Shown here piece by piece: positions 49,930-57,575 of a stretch of 64,000 bases of DNA. Within the stretch, counting starts at the first letter, position 1, and the number at the start of each line of letters is the position of its first letter. This DNA is from Ignavibacteriales bacterium (GTDB taxonomy: Bacteria > Bacteroidota > Ignavibacteria > Ignavibacteriales > Melioribacteraceae): the NCBI GenBank assembly GCA_020635285.1, contig JACKAB010000005.1:372001-436000 (forward strand), read 5' to 3'. Position numbers and translations under genes: made by a program. Under the pieces are notes generated by a model. It did no database searches. It saw only the letters and a list, made by a program, of their open reading frames with translations, and had not been told where the DNA came from.

Positions 49930-50697
49930 TTATCTTACAGAAATATCGCCATTAGTAATTTTTTCTAATTTATCGCCATCCTTTAAAATCATAAATCCAT
50001 TCGCATCAATATCATAAAAAATCCCACCTTTCAATTCTCCGTTTATTTCAATAGAAATGTGTTCTCCAATCATTCTGCATTTATCTCGCCAATCGTCTAA
50101 CATTTTTTTTGTATTTGATTTCAATCCATACAAAATTTCTTCAAAATTATTTAAGACTTCACTCAATAATCGTTCACGTGAAATTTCTCTTTTAACTTCA
50201 AATTTAAGTGAAGTTGGCTGAATTCTATATTCACCTTCAAATCTATGTTGATTTGCATTTAGTCCAATTCCAATCACAATTGAATCAAGTTTAGAACCGC
50301 TTGAGTTTGACTCTAATAAAATTCCGCTTACTTTTTTATTTTTTATCAAAACATCATTCGGCCATTTCAAATCAGTTTTAAGCTGATATAAGTTTTCAAT
50401 TGAATGAGCAACTGCCAAAGAAGCTGCTAAGTTTATATGATTTGGATTCAGCTTATCCAGTTTTTCATTTAATAGAATTGAGAACGTTAAATTTTGTAAT
50501 TTGTTACTATACCAACTCCTGCTTAGCCTTCCTTTTCCTGCTGATTGAAACTCGCTTAAAAGTACTGTTCCATTTTCTAGTTTCTTCTTATCATTTAACA
50601 AATAAGAGTTTGTAGAATCCACTTCTTCACTATAAAGGAAATGTCTGCCAATATATTTAGTCTCTAATTTGATATCAAAATCCTCAATATTAAACAT
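49930..50697 (-). CDS. birA: Biotin-[acetyl-CoA carboxylase] ligase BirA
   Basis: Attaches biotin to the biotin carrier protein of acetyl-CoA carboxylase. 255 residues from the ATG at 50697, chosen because a perfect GGAGGG lies 4-9 bases before it; an in-frame ATG at 50718 would bury this site inside the gene. Seen: YSEEVDSTNSYLL, GTVLLSEFQSAGKGRLSRSWYS (biotin-binding loop with GKGR), DLKWPNDVLIKNKKVSGILLES and IVIGIGLNANQ. There is no N-terminal helix-turn-helix, so it is a class I (non-repressor) ligase. Frame intact. Overall with accD nearby it serves fatty acid synthesis. Confidence 0.94.
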   Translation of the reverse strand: MFNIEDFDIKLETKYIGRHFLYSEEVDSTNSYLLNDKKKLENGTVLLSEFQSAGKGRLSRSWYSNKLQNLTFSILLNEKLDKLNPNHINLAASLAVAHSIENLYQLKTDLKWPNDVLIKNKKVSGILLESNSSGSKLDSIVIGIGLNANQHRFEGEYRIQPTSLKFEVKREISRERLLSEVLNNFEEILYGLKSNTKKMLDDWRDKCRMIGEHISIEINGELKGGIFYDIDANGFMILKDGDKLEKITNGDISVR

Positions 50698-50717
50698 TTT
50701 CCCTCCAAATAAATCCA

Positions 50718-50789
50718 TGACAAAATGACGCTGTATAAGTCACAAATGTAATTAATAAGCCAAATTGACTATTAGCTGCCAAAATGACA
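50718..50789. repeat. Two copies of TGMCAAAATGACR upstream of hsp20
   Basis: TGACAAAATGACG at 50718-50730 and TGCCAAAATGACA at 50777-50789, 59 bp apart, in the birA-hsp20 intergenic region. Each is a near-palindrome around a central AAA (TGCCA-AAA-TGACA), consistent with a transcription-factor site or upstream activator element (inference only). Confidence 0.4.
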
Positions 50790-50815
50790 AGTGATAGTAT
50801 GATTTAAATAAAAAC

Positions 50816-50832
50816 TATAACTATATGTTATA
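50816..50832. promoter_or_regulatory. Inverted repeat upstream of the hsp20 promoter
   Basis: TATAAC (50816-50821), five bases, GTTATA (50827-50832): a perfect six-base inverted repeat about 27 bp upstream of the -24 element. It could be an operator, but AT-rich DNA yields such repeats by chance. Confidence 0.3.
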
Positions 50833-50858
50833 AAACAAATTAACACAAATAAAAAACA

Positions 50859-50875
50859 TTGGCACGTTGATTGAT
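50859..50875 (+). promoter_or_regulatory. Sigma54-like promoter of hsp20
   Basis: TTGGCACG followed by TTGATTGAT. The TTGGCAC-N5-TTGAT arrangement matches the sigma54 consensus TTGGCAC-N5-TTGCA with GG at 50861-50862 and G at 50873 at the right 12-bp distance; the last element base is A in place of C. Predicted transcription start near 50886, 32 bp before the hsp20 ATG. Confidence 0.55.
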
Positions 50876-50917
50876 TATATAAGTGAAAAAGTTAAACAAA
50901 TAAAAGGAGAATTAACC

Positions 50918-51352
50918 ATGACACTTTTAAGATTTGAACCAATAAGAGACTTAGATCATTTATCAAACAGATTCCAAAGATTTTTTGATGAATTTCCAGG
51001 TCTTCAAACATTAGATAAAGATACATTTTCACCACGAATAGATATTTCTGAAGATGAAAAAAGCATTTTAATTGATGCTGAAATTCCCGGTGTTAAAAAA
51101 GAAAATTTAAAAATTACTATGCAAGATAACATTTTAACCATTGAAGGTGAAAAGAAAAAAGTATCTGAAGAGAAAGAAAAAAACTTTTACAGAGAAGAAA
51201 GAACTTACGGAAAATTCAAAAGAAGTTTTACATTACCAGTAGAAGTTGATAGTGAAAAAGTTGATGCTAAATTCAATGATGGTATGTTAGAAATTAAGCT
51301 AAACAAAATGGAACCAAAAGTAGCAAAAGAAAGAGTTATTGAATTAAAATAA
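50918..51352 (+). CDS. Small heat-shock protein Hsp20 (first copy)
   Basis: ATP-independent chaperone holding unfolded proteins for DnaK. 144 residues; the ATG at 50918 is chosen because AGGAG lies at 50905-50909, while the in-frame extension to 50867 crosses the promoter. The N-terminal arm (LLRFEPIRDLDHLSNRFQRFFDEFPG) precedes the alpha-crystallin domain (FSPRIDISEDEKSILIDAEIPGVKKENLKITMQDN, FYREERTYGKFKRSFTLP, VDAKFNDGMLEIKLNK), the GxLEIxL motif being diagnostic; the C-terminus ends in ERVIELK. Upstream of dnaK with an intervening terminator. Confidence 0.94.
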   Translation: MTLLRFEPIRDLDHLSNRFQRFFDEFPGLQTLDKDTFSPRIDISEDEKSILIDAEIPGVKKENLKITMQDNILTIEGEKKKVSEEKEKNFYREERTYGKFKRSFTLPVEVDSEKVDAKFNDGMLEIKLNKMEPKVAKERVIELK

Positions 51353-51362
51353 AAAACTTAAA

Positions 51363-51386
51363 GAAGCGGTTCTTTGGAATCGCTTC
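51363..51386 (+). terminator. Hairpin between hsp20 and dnaK
   Basis: Ten-bp stem GAAGCGGTTC (51363-51372) and GAATCGCTTC (51377-51386) with loop TTTG and one G-T pair, followed by ATTTT. Likely an attenuating terminator that lowers read-through to dnaK. Confidence 0.75.
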
Positions 51387-51428
51387 ATTTTAAATAATAA
51401 GAAGTTAGAAAATTAGGAGTATTAGAAA

Positions 51429-53354
51429 ATGGGTAAAATAATAGGAATAGATTTAGGAACAACTAACTCGTGCGTAGCGGTGATGGAAGGTAATGATCCG
51501 GTTGTAATTCCTAATTCAGAAGGCGGAAGAACTACGCCATCTGTTATTGGTTTTGCAAAAAATGGCGAAAGACTTATTGGTCAGCCGGCAAAACGACAAG
51601 CAGTTACAAATCCAACAAATACTGTTTTTTCTGTAAAGAGATTTATGGGAAGAAAGTATAGTGAAGTAAGTACAGAAATAGGTGAAGTTCCTTACAAAGT
51701 TATAGATGGCGATGGCGGCTCTGCAAGAATTAAGATTGAAGACAGAGTTTATTCACCACCGGAAATTAGTGCAATGGTTTTGCAGAAAATGAAAAAAACT
51801 GCTGAAGACTATTTGGGTCAAGAAGTCACCGAAGCAGTGATTACTGTTCCAGCTTACTTTAATGACTCTCAGAGACAAGCTACAAAAGATGCTGGTGAAA
51901 TTGCCGGATTAAAAGTTAAGAGAATTATAAACGAACCAACAGCTGCAGCTTTGGCTTATGGTTTGGATAAAAAACACAAAGAAGAATTAGTTGCTGTTTA
52001 TGATTTGGGCGGAGGTACTTTTGATATCTCTATTTTACAGTTAGGCGATGGAGTCTTTGAAGTTAAATCGACCAATGGTGATACTCACCTTGGTGGAGAT
52101 GATTTTGATCAAAGACTAATTGATTATTTAGCTGATGAATTTAAAAAGCAAGAAAGTATTGATCTACGCAAAGATCCAATGGCATTGCAGAGATTAAAAG
52201 AAGGTGCTGAAAAAGCTAAAATTGAGTTGTCTTCAACTTCATCTACTGATGTTAATCTTCCATTTATAACTGCAACTCAAGATGGACCAAAACATTTGAA
52301 CATCACTTTATCTCGCTCTAAATTTGAGCAGTTAGTTGATGATTTAGTTGAAAGAACAGTTGGACCTTGCGAGCAGGCAATTAAAGATGCTGGTGTTTCT
52401 GCATCTCAAATTGATGAAGTAATTTTGGTTGGTGGTTCAACAAGAGTTCCAAAAGTTCAAGAATTAGTAAAAAAGATTTTTGGTAAAGAACCGCACAAAG
52501 GTGTTAATCCGGATGAAGTTGTTGCAATTGGTGCAGCAATTCAAGGCGGCGTTTTATCTGGAGATGTAAAAGATGTATTGTTGTTAGATGTAACTCCACT
52601 TTCACTTGGAATTGAAACTTTAGGCGGTGTTATGACAAAGCTTATTGAATCAAATACAACAATTCCAACAAAGAAAAGTGAAGTATTCTCAACCGCTGCT
52701 GATAATCAACCATCTGTAGAGATTCATATTCTTCAAGGTGAAAGATCAATGGCAAATGATAACAGAACACTTGGTAGATTTCATTTAGAAGGAATTCCAC
52801 CTTCCCCAAGAGGCGTTCCACAGATTGAAGTTGTCTTTGATATTGACGCAAACGGAATTATGCATGTTTCTGCAAAAGATAAAGCAACAGGCAAAGAGCA
52901 AAGTATTAGAATTACATCTTCAAGCGGATTGAGTGAAAAAGAAATAGAAGAGATGAAACAAAAAGCCAAAGAACATGCTGCAGAAGATAAGAAGAAAAAA
53001 GAAGGTGTAGATATAAAAAACAATGCTGATAATTTAGTTTTCCAGACTAAGAAACAAATGGAAGAACTTAAAGATAAATTACCTGCTGATGGAAAAGCTA
53101 AACTTGAAGCAGAAATTACAAATGTAGAAGAAGCGTTAAAAACAAATAATAGCGATACAATAAAAGCTGCAACTGATAAATTGAGCAAGGTTTGGAATGA
53201 TATAGCACAGAATTTATATCAACAACCTGGTGCTGAAGGTCAACCTGGAGCTGGTCCTGATGCACAGCAATCTGAACCTCAAGGCGAAAAGCCAAAAGAT
53301 TCAGATAAAAATGTTGAAGATGCTTCTTATGAAGTTGTTGATGAAGACAAATAA
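51429..53354 (+). CDS. dnaK: Chaperone protein DnaK (Hsp70)
   Basis: ATP-driven protein-folding chaperone, 641 residues, intact frame. Seen: [19 protein letters not shown] (phosphate-1 of the ASKHA fold), [76 protein letters not shown], the linker [16 protein letters not shown] (VLLLDV motif), the substrate-binding domain, a helical lid, and the C-terminal [12 protein letters not shown], typical of the bacterial tail. GrpE and DnaJ are not in the window. RBS is weak (TTAGGAGTATTAGAAA). A dispersed palindrome lies after the stop. Confidence 0.98.
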   Translation: MGKIIGIDLGTTNSCVAVMEGNDPVVIPNSEGGRTTPSVIGFAKNGERLIGQPAKRQAVTNPTNTVFSVKRFMGRKYSEVSTEIGEVPYKVIDGDGGSARIKIEDRVYSPPEISAMVLQKMKKTAEDYLGQEVTEAVITVPAYFNDSQRQATKDAGEIAGLKVKRIINEPTAAALAYGLDKKHKEELVAVYDLGGGTFDISILQLGDGVFEVKSTNGDTHLGGDDFDQRLIDYLADEFKKQESIDLRKDPMALQRLKEGAEKAKIELSSTSSTDVNLPFITATQDGPKHLNITLSRSKFEQLVDDLVERTVGPCEQAIKDAGVSASQIDEVILVGGSTRVPKVQELVKKIFGKEPHKGVNPDEVVAIGAAIQGGVLSGDVKDVLLLDVTPLSLGIETLGGVMTKLIESNTTIPTKKSEVFSTAADNQPSVEIHILQGERSMANDNRTLGRFHLEGIPPSPRGVPQIEVVFDIDANGIMHVSAKDKATGKEQSIRITSSSGLSEKEIEEMKQKAKEHAAEDKKKKEGVDIKNNADNLVFQTKKQMEELKDKLPADGKAKLEAEITNVEEALKTNNSDTIKAATDKLSKVWNDIAQNLYQQPGAEGQPGAGPDAQQSEPQGEKPKDSDKNVEDASYEVVDEDK

Positions 53355-53380
53355 AAATGATTTGAAACCCTTTAAAAAAG

Positions 53381-53398
53381 TCCCCTCTCGAGAGGGGA
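53381..53398. repeat. Perfect palindrome, dispersed-repeat type
   Basis: TCCCCTCTCGAGAGGGGA is an 18-bp perfect palindrome directly after dnaK, continuing into TTTAGGGGTGTGTG. The core resembles the hairpin at 8122-8145. It can act as a terminator-like structure between dnaK and the second hsp20. Confidence 0.7.
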
Positions 53399-53459
53399 TT
53401 TAGGGGTGTGTGCTTTAGAGTTAAACGTAAAAAAGTAAAAAAAGTAAGGAGAAAATAAA

Positions 53460-53852
53460 ATGGAACAAACAAAAGAACTTACCCAAGTTGATGAAAAAAG
53501 AAGCTGGGAAGATGCTCTTGAACAAGAATCATGGGTTGCCCCACTTGTTGATTTGTATGAAACAAATGATGATTATTTTATAGTTGCTGCAATGCCTGGC
53601 GTTGGCAAGGAAGATGTAAAAGTTAAAGTAGAGGATGGCAACTTAATAATCATGGGTAGAATTAACTATATGGAAGAAATGAATAGAAAATACTTGATGA
53701 AAGAAATTGACCCGAGTAATTATTATCGAAAGTTCAAACTTTCAGAGAGCGTTGATGAAACAAGAATTGACGCTAAACTTGAAAATGGCAGACTGGAAAT
53801 TCATCTTCCAAAAGTAGAAAGAGTAAAACCTAAAACTATTGAAATAAAATAG
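53460..53852 (+). CDS. Small heat-shock protein Hsp20 (second copy)
   Basis: 130 residues, intact frame. AAGGAG is at 53444-53449 before the ATG. The alpha-crystallin domain is WVAPLVDLYETNDDYFIVAAMPGVGKEDVKVKVEDGNLIIMG, then YYRKFKLSESVDETRIDAKLENGRLEIHLPKVE (GRLEIHLPK motif). Sequence is clearly different from the first Hsp20, so it is a diverged paralogue rather than a recent duplicate; it begins with a charged arm (MEQTKELTQVDEKRSWEDAL) instead of a hydrophobic one. Followed by a strong terminator, closing the hsp20-dnaK-hsp20 unit. Confidence 0.92.
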   Translation: MEQTKELTQVDEKRSWEDALEQESWVAPLVDLYETNDDYFIVAAMPGVGKEDVKVKVEDGNLIIMGRINYMEEMNRKYLMKEIDPSNYYRKFKLSESVDETRIDAKLENGRLEIHLPKVERVKPKTIEIK

Positions 53853-53872
53853 TTGTGATTTGTTAAATTAAT

Positions 53873-53900
53873 AACCCCGGCAATTTTGTCGGGGTTTTTT
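53873..53900 (+). terminator. Rho-independent terminator after second hsp20
   Basis: Stem AACCCCGGC (53873-53881) and GTCGGGGTT (53888-53896), loop AATTTT, then TTTT. It starts 20 bp after the hsp20 stop. Confidence 0.93.
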
Positions 53901-54097
53901 AGTTTTAAATAATAAATTTATTGTTAACTAATTATACAGCAAAATATTATAACATATTTTGAATGTCAGAGTAACAAATAAGTAACAACTACTTGATAAT
54001 TACTCTTAAATAATGAATCCCCAATCTTATGCAAATTTAATAATCTCCTCTCCTTTTTAAGACTTTACTGATTTAAAGGGTTATATTGTTATTTATC

Positions 54098-54973
54098 TTA
54101 GTGCACAACTAGATTTAATTGATTGAAACTAATATTACCTTCGCTTTTTTGAATCATAAAAGCAGCCCCAATAACTTTTGTTTCACCTAAATTTGGTAAC
54201 GTAATTTTTAAATGCACTTTTGAATAATTATTATACTTTTCACCAATTAAATCTATTATGTCACCAAAATCACTAGCACCCAAAAGTAAATTTTCTTTAC
54301 TTGAATCATCAATTTTTAATTCAATGGGAGTTCTGTCCAAAAATTTTGAAAACTTTCTTTTTGAACCTAAAAATTTCTGAGCTTTCTCGTGAGTAATTAA
54401 ATGTATTATTTTTTTAGAAATTTCTTCGTCATAATTCTGTGGACATTTAACAAATAAATCAATGAGATACTCTTTATTTGATTCATATGTCAAAGAATCA
54501 ATTCTAAAAATTAGATGGACAGAATTTGCCCAACCAAAAGGTATGTAATTTCCATCTTCAGTTATTTCTTTAATTGGGAAATAATTTTCTAAAAGAAATT
54601 CTCGCACAATTGTATCTTTTCTAGTTTCTTTAGTTATGGATAAATAAACTCTTGATGAATCTTTCAATGTTGTTGAAGGAAAGTCAAGAGTTTTCAGACT
54701 TTGATTCTTTACAAAAATTGAATTCCAGAGATTCACAACTGTTGAGTCATCTTTCTGATAATCATTTTTCATAAAAAATAATTTTGCACTCAACTTTACT
54801 TCAATTGAATCACTATTATAAAATGATATCTTTTCTGTTGCAATACCGTTTTCAACACTCCAATGTCTCCAAATAGTTAAATTTTTTAACGGACCACCGA
54901 CAACTCTGCTAGCATTAATACTGCAACTAAGTAATAAAAGTAGAAGAATAATATTCTTAATATTTGTTTTCAT
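54098..54973 (-). CDS. Predicted lipoprotein of unknown function
   Basis: Not recognised. 291 residues, intact frame. The N-terminus MKTNIKNIILLLLLLSCS is a lipoprotein or Sec signal with Cys17. The mature chain is beta-rich and polar, with segments ENGIATEKISFYNSDSIEV, FPSTTLKDSSRVYLSITKETR, FPIKEITEDGNYIPFGWAN, YLIDLFVKCPQNYDEE and KVHLKITLPNLGETKVIGAAF. No repeats or metal motif seen. It lies alone, between a terminated heat-shock unit and a TonB C-terminal-domain gene on the same strand (48 bp upstream), with which it could share a transcript. Base composition and codons are like its neighbours. Confidence 0.65.
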   Translation of the reverse strand: MKTNIKNIILLLLLLSCSINASRVVGGPLKNLTIWRHWSVENGIATEKISFYNSDSIEVKLSAKLFFMKNDYQKDDSTVVNLWNSIFVKNQSLKTLDFPSTTLKDSSRVYLSITKETRKDTIVREFLLENYFPIKEITEDGNYIPFGWANSVHLIFRIDSLTYESNKEYLIDLFVKCPQNYDEEISKKIIHLITHEKAQKFLGSKRKFSKFLDRTPIELKIDDSSKENLLLGASDFGDIIDLIGEKYNNYSKVHLKITLPNLGETKVIGAAFMIQKSEGNISFNQLNLVVH

Positions 54974-55021
54974 TACAATTTATAGGCGGGTTATATAGCT
55001 TCTAGATTTAACTTATATTAT

Positions 55022-55467
55022 TTATTTATTATTTATTTTAAAATTTACTATTGCAATCATCTCAATATCTACGGGTTTGTTTTGTTTTAATGCGGGCTCA
55101 AATATTAATTTTTCAAATGTCAAAATTGTATTTTCATCACATCCAGCACCAATACCGATAATTTTGCTAATATTCTCTACTTCACCATTTTTATTCACAA
55201 TAAATTTTATTTCTACAATTCCATCAACACCAGCAAATTTTGCTATTTCTGGATATTTAATAAGTGTTAATAATGAATCTGAACTAATTGTTAATTTCGG
55301 AGGAATTACATTTTTTTCATTTTTATCTGATATTAACGAAATTAATTCAACTTCATGTTTTCTTTGAGAGATAACTTTGTTTACATTTTATTATAATCTT
55401 GAGCAAATAAATTTTGATTATTTACACAAATTATAGATAGTATGAAAAATATTTTACTTACCTTCAT
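55022..55467 (-). CDS. Exported TonB C-terminal domain protein (one frame break)
   Basis: About 148 residues. A signal peptide (MKVSKIFFILSIICVNNQNLFAQ) is followed by a short linker and a TonB_C-like domain: YPEIAKFAGVDGIVEIKFIVNKNGEVENI, then IIGIGAGCDENTILTFEKLIFEPALKQNKPVDIEM, which shows the family pattern of a Gly-x-Val strand, Asp-Glu helix and FxPA motif. There is no transmembrane anchor kept after cleavage and no proline-rich spacer, so it cannot reach ExbB/ExbD as classical TonB does. The frame breaks near 55390 (AAAATG run). GAGGT precedes the ATG. Function unknown; a periplasmic binding role is plausible. Confidence 0.75.
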
Positions 55468-55931
55468 ATTACCTCAGCTATACGATATATATTAAACAGA
55501 ATGCCCATCTCCTCATAAAAAAGTAAAACACACCAATACTTCTGCTTTATGTTCCAACAATATAAAATTGGTGCTTTATTAACTTATTTAATTAAAATAT
55601 TTTATGATTATTTTACTCAATATTTCTTGGTTGATATTTTCCTAAAACGCATACTTTATTTATTATATATTAAATAGTTTTTATTCACTTATGATACTCT
55701 CTTTTTTAAATGAACTTACTCTGTTAAAATTATTTCTTTTATTTATAGCTAATTTAATTCTTTTAAGATCAAAAGACAATCGTATAAACATGTATGTAAG
55801 GTAAACGTTAAATATAATGTGCCAGCTTGTTTATTTTTTTAAAAGTTAAAAGTTATTTATACTTCACTTTTTTTTTTTTTTAAAACTTAGCTATTTTTAA
55901 TAGTCATAATTACAAAATTAAGAGAAGCAAA
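55468..55931. other. AT-rich intergenic region with no gene seen
   Basis: 464 bp between the TonB-domain gene and def. I see long A/T runs, including a run of about 14 T near 55871, and a weak inverted repeat CACCAAT/ATTGGTG (55531-55537 and 55567-55573). No plausible reading frame, RNA gene or terminator with a T tract. The def promoter should lie at its right end; AGAGAAG is its weak ribosome site. Confidence 0.5.
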
Positions 55932-56483
55932 ATGTCAGTTTATCCAATCACAGTTTATGGTGATAAAATATTAAGAAAGGTTGTAAAACCAATTAAAGCA
56001 ATTGATGATGACATAATTGAAATTATTCAAAAAATGTTTAAAACAATGCGCAATGCAAATGGAATTGGTCTTGCCGGCAATCAAGTTGGTTTAGATAAAC
56101 AAATTTTTGTGATTGATGTTTCGCCCGTTGAAGACTATGAACATATTAAACCAATTGTAATGATCAATCCTAAAATAGTTTTGCAATCTGATGAAAAAGT
56201 AGTTATTGAAGAAGGATGCTTAAGTTTACCGGATGTAAGAGTAGATGTCGAAAGATCAGAAAGTATAAGGGTAAAATACCTTAGTCCGGCTGAGCAAGAA
56301 GAAGAACTGGAAGCAAATGATTTATTCGCTAGAGTTATTTTGCATGAGTATGATCATTTAATCGGTAAAATGATTCCAGATAGAATTGCCGAAAAAGAAA
56401 AGAATAAAATCTTCAAACTTTTAACTCAAATTGAAAACAGAGAAATTGATTGCGATTATCCAATTACTGAATTGGAAGCATAG
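55932..56483 (+). CDS. def: Peptide deformylase
   Basis: Removes the formyl group from nascent proteins; 183 residues, intact frame. The three metal-site motifs are seen: motif 1 GIGLAGNQVG (usually GIGLAANQVG, here Gly for the second Ala), motif 2 EEGCLSLPD with the metal-ligand Cys, and motif 3 VILHEYDHLIG with both His ligands and catalytic Glu. The N-terminus MSVYPITVYGDKILRKVVKPI is typical. Eight bases before fmt, the enzyme that adds the formyl group to initiator tRNA, the usual def-fmt pair. Confidence 0.96.
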   Translation: MSVYPITVYGDKILRKVVKPIKAIDDDIIEIIQKMFKTMRNANGIGLAGNQVGLDKQIFVIDVSPVEDYEHIKPIVMINPKIVLQSDEKVVIEEGCLSLPDVRVDVERSESIRVKYLSPAEQEEELEANDLFARVILHEYDHLIGKMIPDRIAEKEKNKIFKLLTQIENREIDCDYPITELEA

Positions 56484-56491
56484 ATAAATAA

Positions 56492-57394
56492 ATGAAAATA
56501 GTATTTTTTGCCACACCCGATTTTGCAATTCCATCTTTGAAAATTTTACATGAAAGCAAATATGAAATTATCGCAGTGGTTACAGCTCCAGATAAACAAA
56601 GGGGAAGAGGAAGAAATTTTTCTCCAACTCCAATAAAACAATTTGCTGTTGATAATAATATTAAAGTTTTCACTCCGGAAAAATTAAATGATGAAAAATT
56701 TGAAAATGAACTTATAGAATTGCAGCCCGATTTATTTGTTGTTGTTGCGTTTAGAATTTTACCGAGAAAAATTTTTACAATTCCAAAACTCGGATCATTC
56801 AATTTACATGGATCAATTCTGCCAAAATATCGCGGAGCAGCGCCAATTCAATGGGCTTTAATTTATGGAGACAATGAAACCGGACTAACGACATTTTTCT
56901 TGGAAGATAAAGTTGATACCGGAAATATTATTTTATCAGAAAAAATAAAAATTGAAGATTCAGATAATTTTGAATCTTTACACGATAAAATGAGTTTGCT
57001 TGGTGCAGATTTAGTCTTAAAAACGGTGACCCATATTGAAGAGGGAAATTACCAACTTACAGATCAAGATAATTCACTTGCAACACCGGCTCCAAAAATT
57101 ACAAAAGAAATTTGTAAAATAGAATGGACAAAATCTGCAAAAGAAATTCATAATTTAGTTAGAGGTTTATCTCCTTATCCAACTGCTTTTTTTATTCACA
57201 ATGAAAAATCTTACAAAGTTTTCTCAACAAAAATTATTTTTGATAAAAAGCTTTCTTCCGGTGAAATTGAACAAAATAAATCAGAAATGTTTTTTGGAAC
57301 CTCTGAGTGCACAATTCAAATTCTTGAACTTCAGCCGGAAGGAAGAAAAAGAATGAGTACAGAAGATTTTTTAAGAGGTTATTCTTTAAAATAA
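56492..57394 (+). CDS. fmt: Methionyl-tRNA formyltransferase
   Basis: Formylates initiator Met-tRNA with 10-formyltetrahydrofolate; 300 residues, intact frame. Seen: KIVFFATPDFAIPSLKIL, APDKQRGRGRNFSPTPIKQFA, the folate-binding active-site segment FNLHGSILPKYRGAAPIQWALIYGDNETGLTTF (catalytic Asn/His region SILPKYRGA), and the C-terminal tRNA-binding domain. It follows def closely. A 181-bp gap with a CACAGAG repeat follows. Confidence 0.97.
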   Translation: MKIVFFATPDFAIPSLKILHESKYEIIAVVTAPDKQRGRGRNFSPTPIKQFAVDNNIKVFTPEKLNDEKFENELIELQPDLFVVVAFRILPRKIFTIPKLGSFNLHGSILPKYRGAAPIQWALIYGDNETGLTTFFLEDKVDTGNIILSEKIKIEDSDNFESLHDKMSLLGADLVLKTVTHIEEGNYQLTDQDNSLATPAPKITKEICKIEWTKSAKEIHNLVRGLSPYPTAFFIHNEKSYKVFSTKIIFDKKLSSGEIEQNKSEMFFGTSECTIQILELQPEGRKRMSTEDFLRGYSLK

Positions 57395-57409
57395 AATAAT
57401 CACCACAGA

Positions 57410-57432
57410 GAACTCAGAACTCCACAGAGAAA
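57410..57432. repeat. CACAGAGAA-type degenerate repeat
   Basis: CACAGAGAACTCAGAACT then CCACAGAGAAAA: repeated CACAGAGAA units with one degenerate middle unit. Similar CACAGAG repeats occur between genes in many environmental genomes. No role assigned. Confidence 0.4.
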
Positions 57433-57575
57433 AGAATCTGATTAGAAATAATTCAAATTCATGCAACCCAACCATGCTTTATCTTTTCCTCAATCATCAA
57501 TAAACATTACCAATTTTTATTAGACTTCCATCTCCACTTTAGTTAATTTTAAATTATAAAAAATGGAGACTAATA

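Noticed and set aside
55531..55573. Hairpin CACCAAT/ATTGGTG as a terminator or small RNA
   Set aside because: Only seven pairs with a 29-base loop and no T tract; expected by chance in AT-rich DNA.
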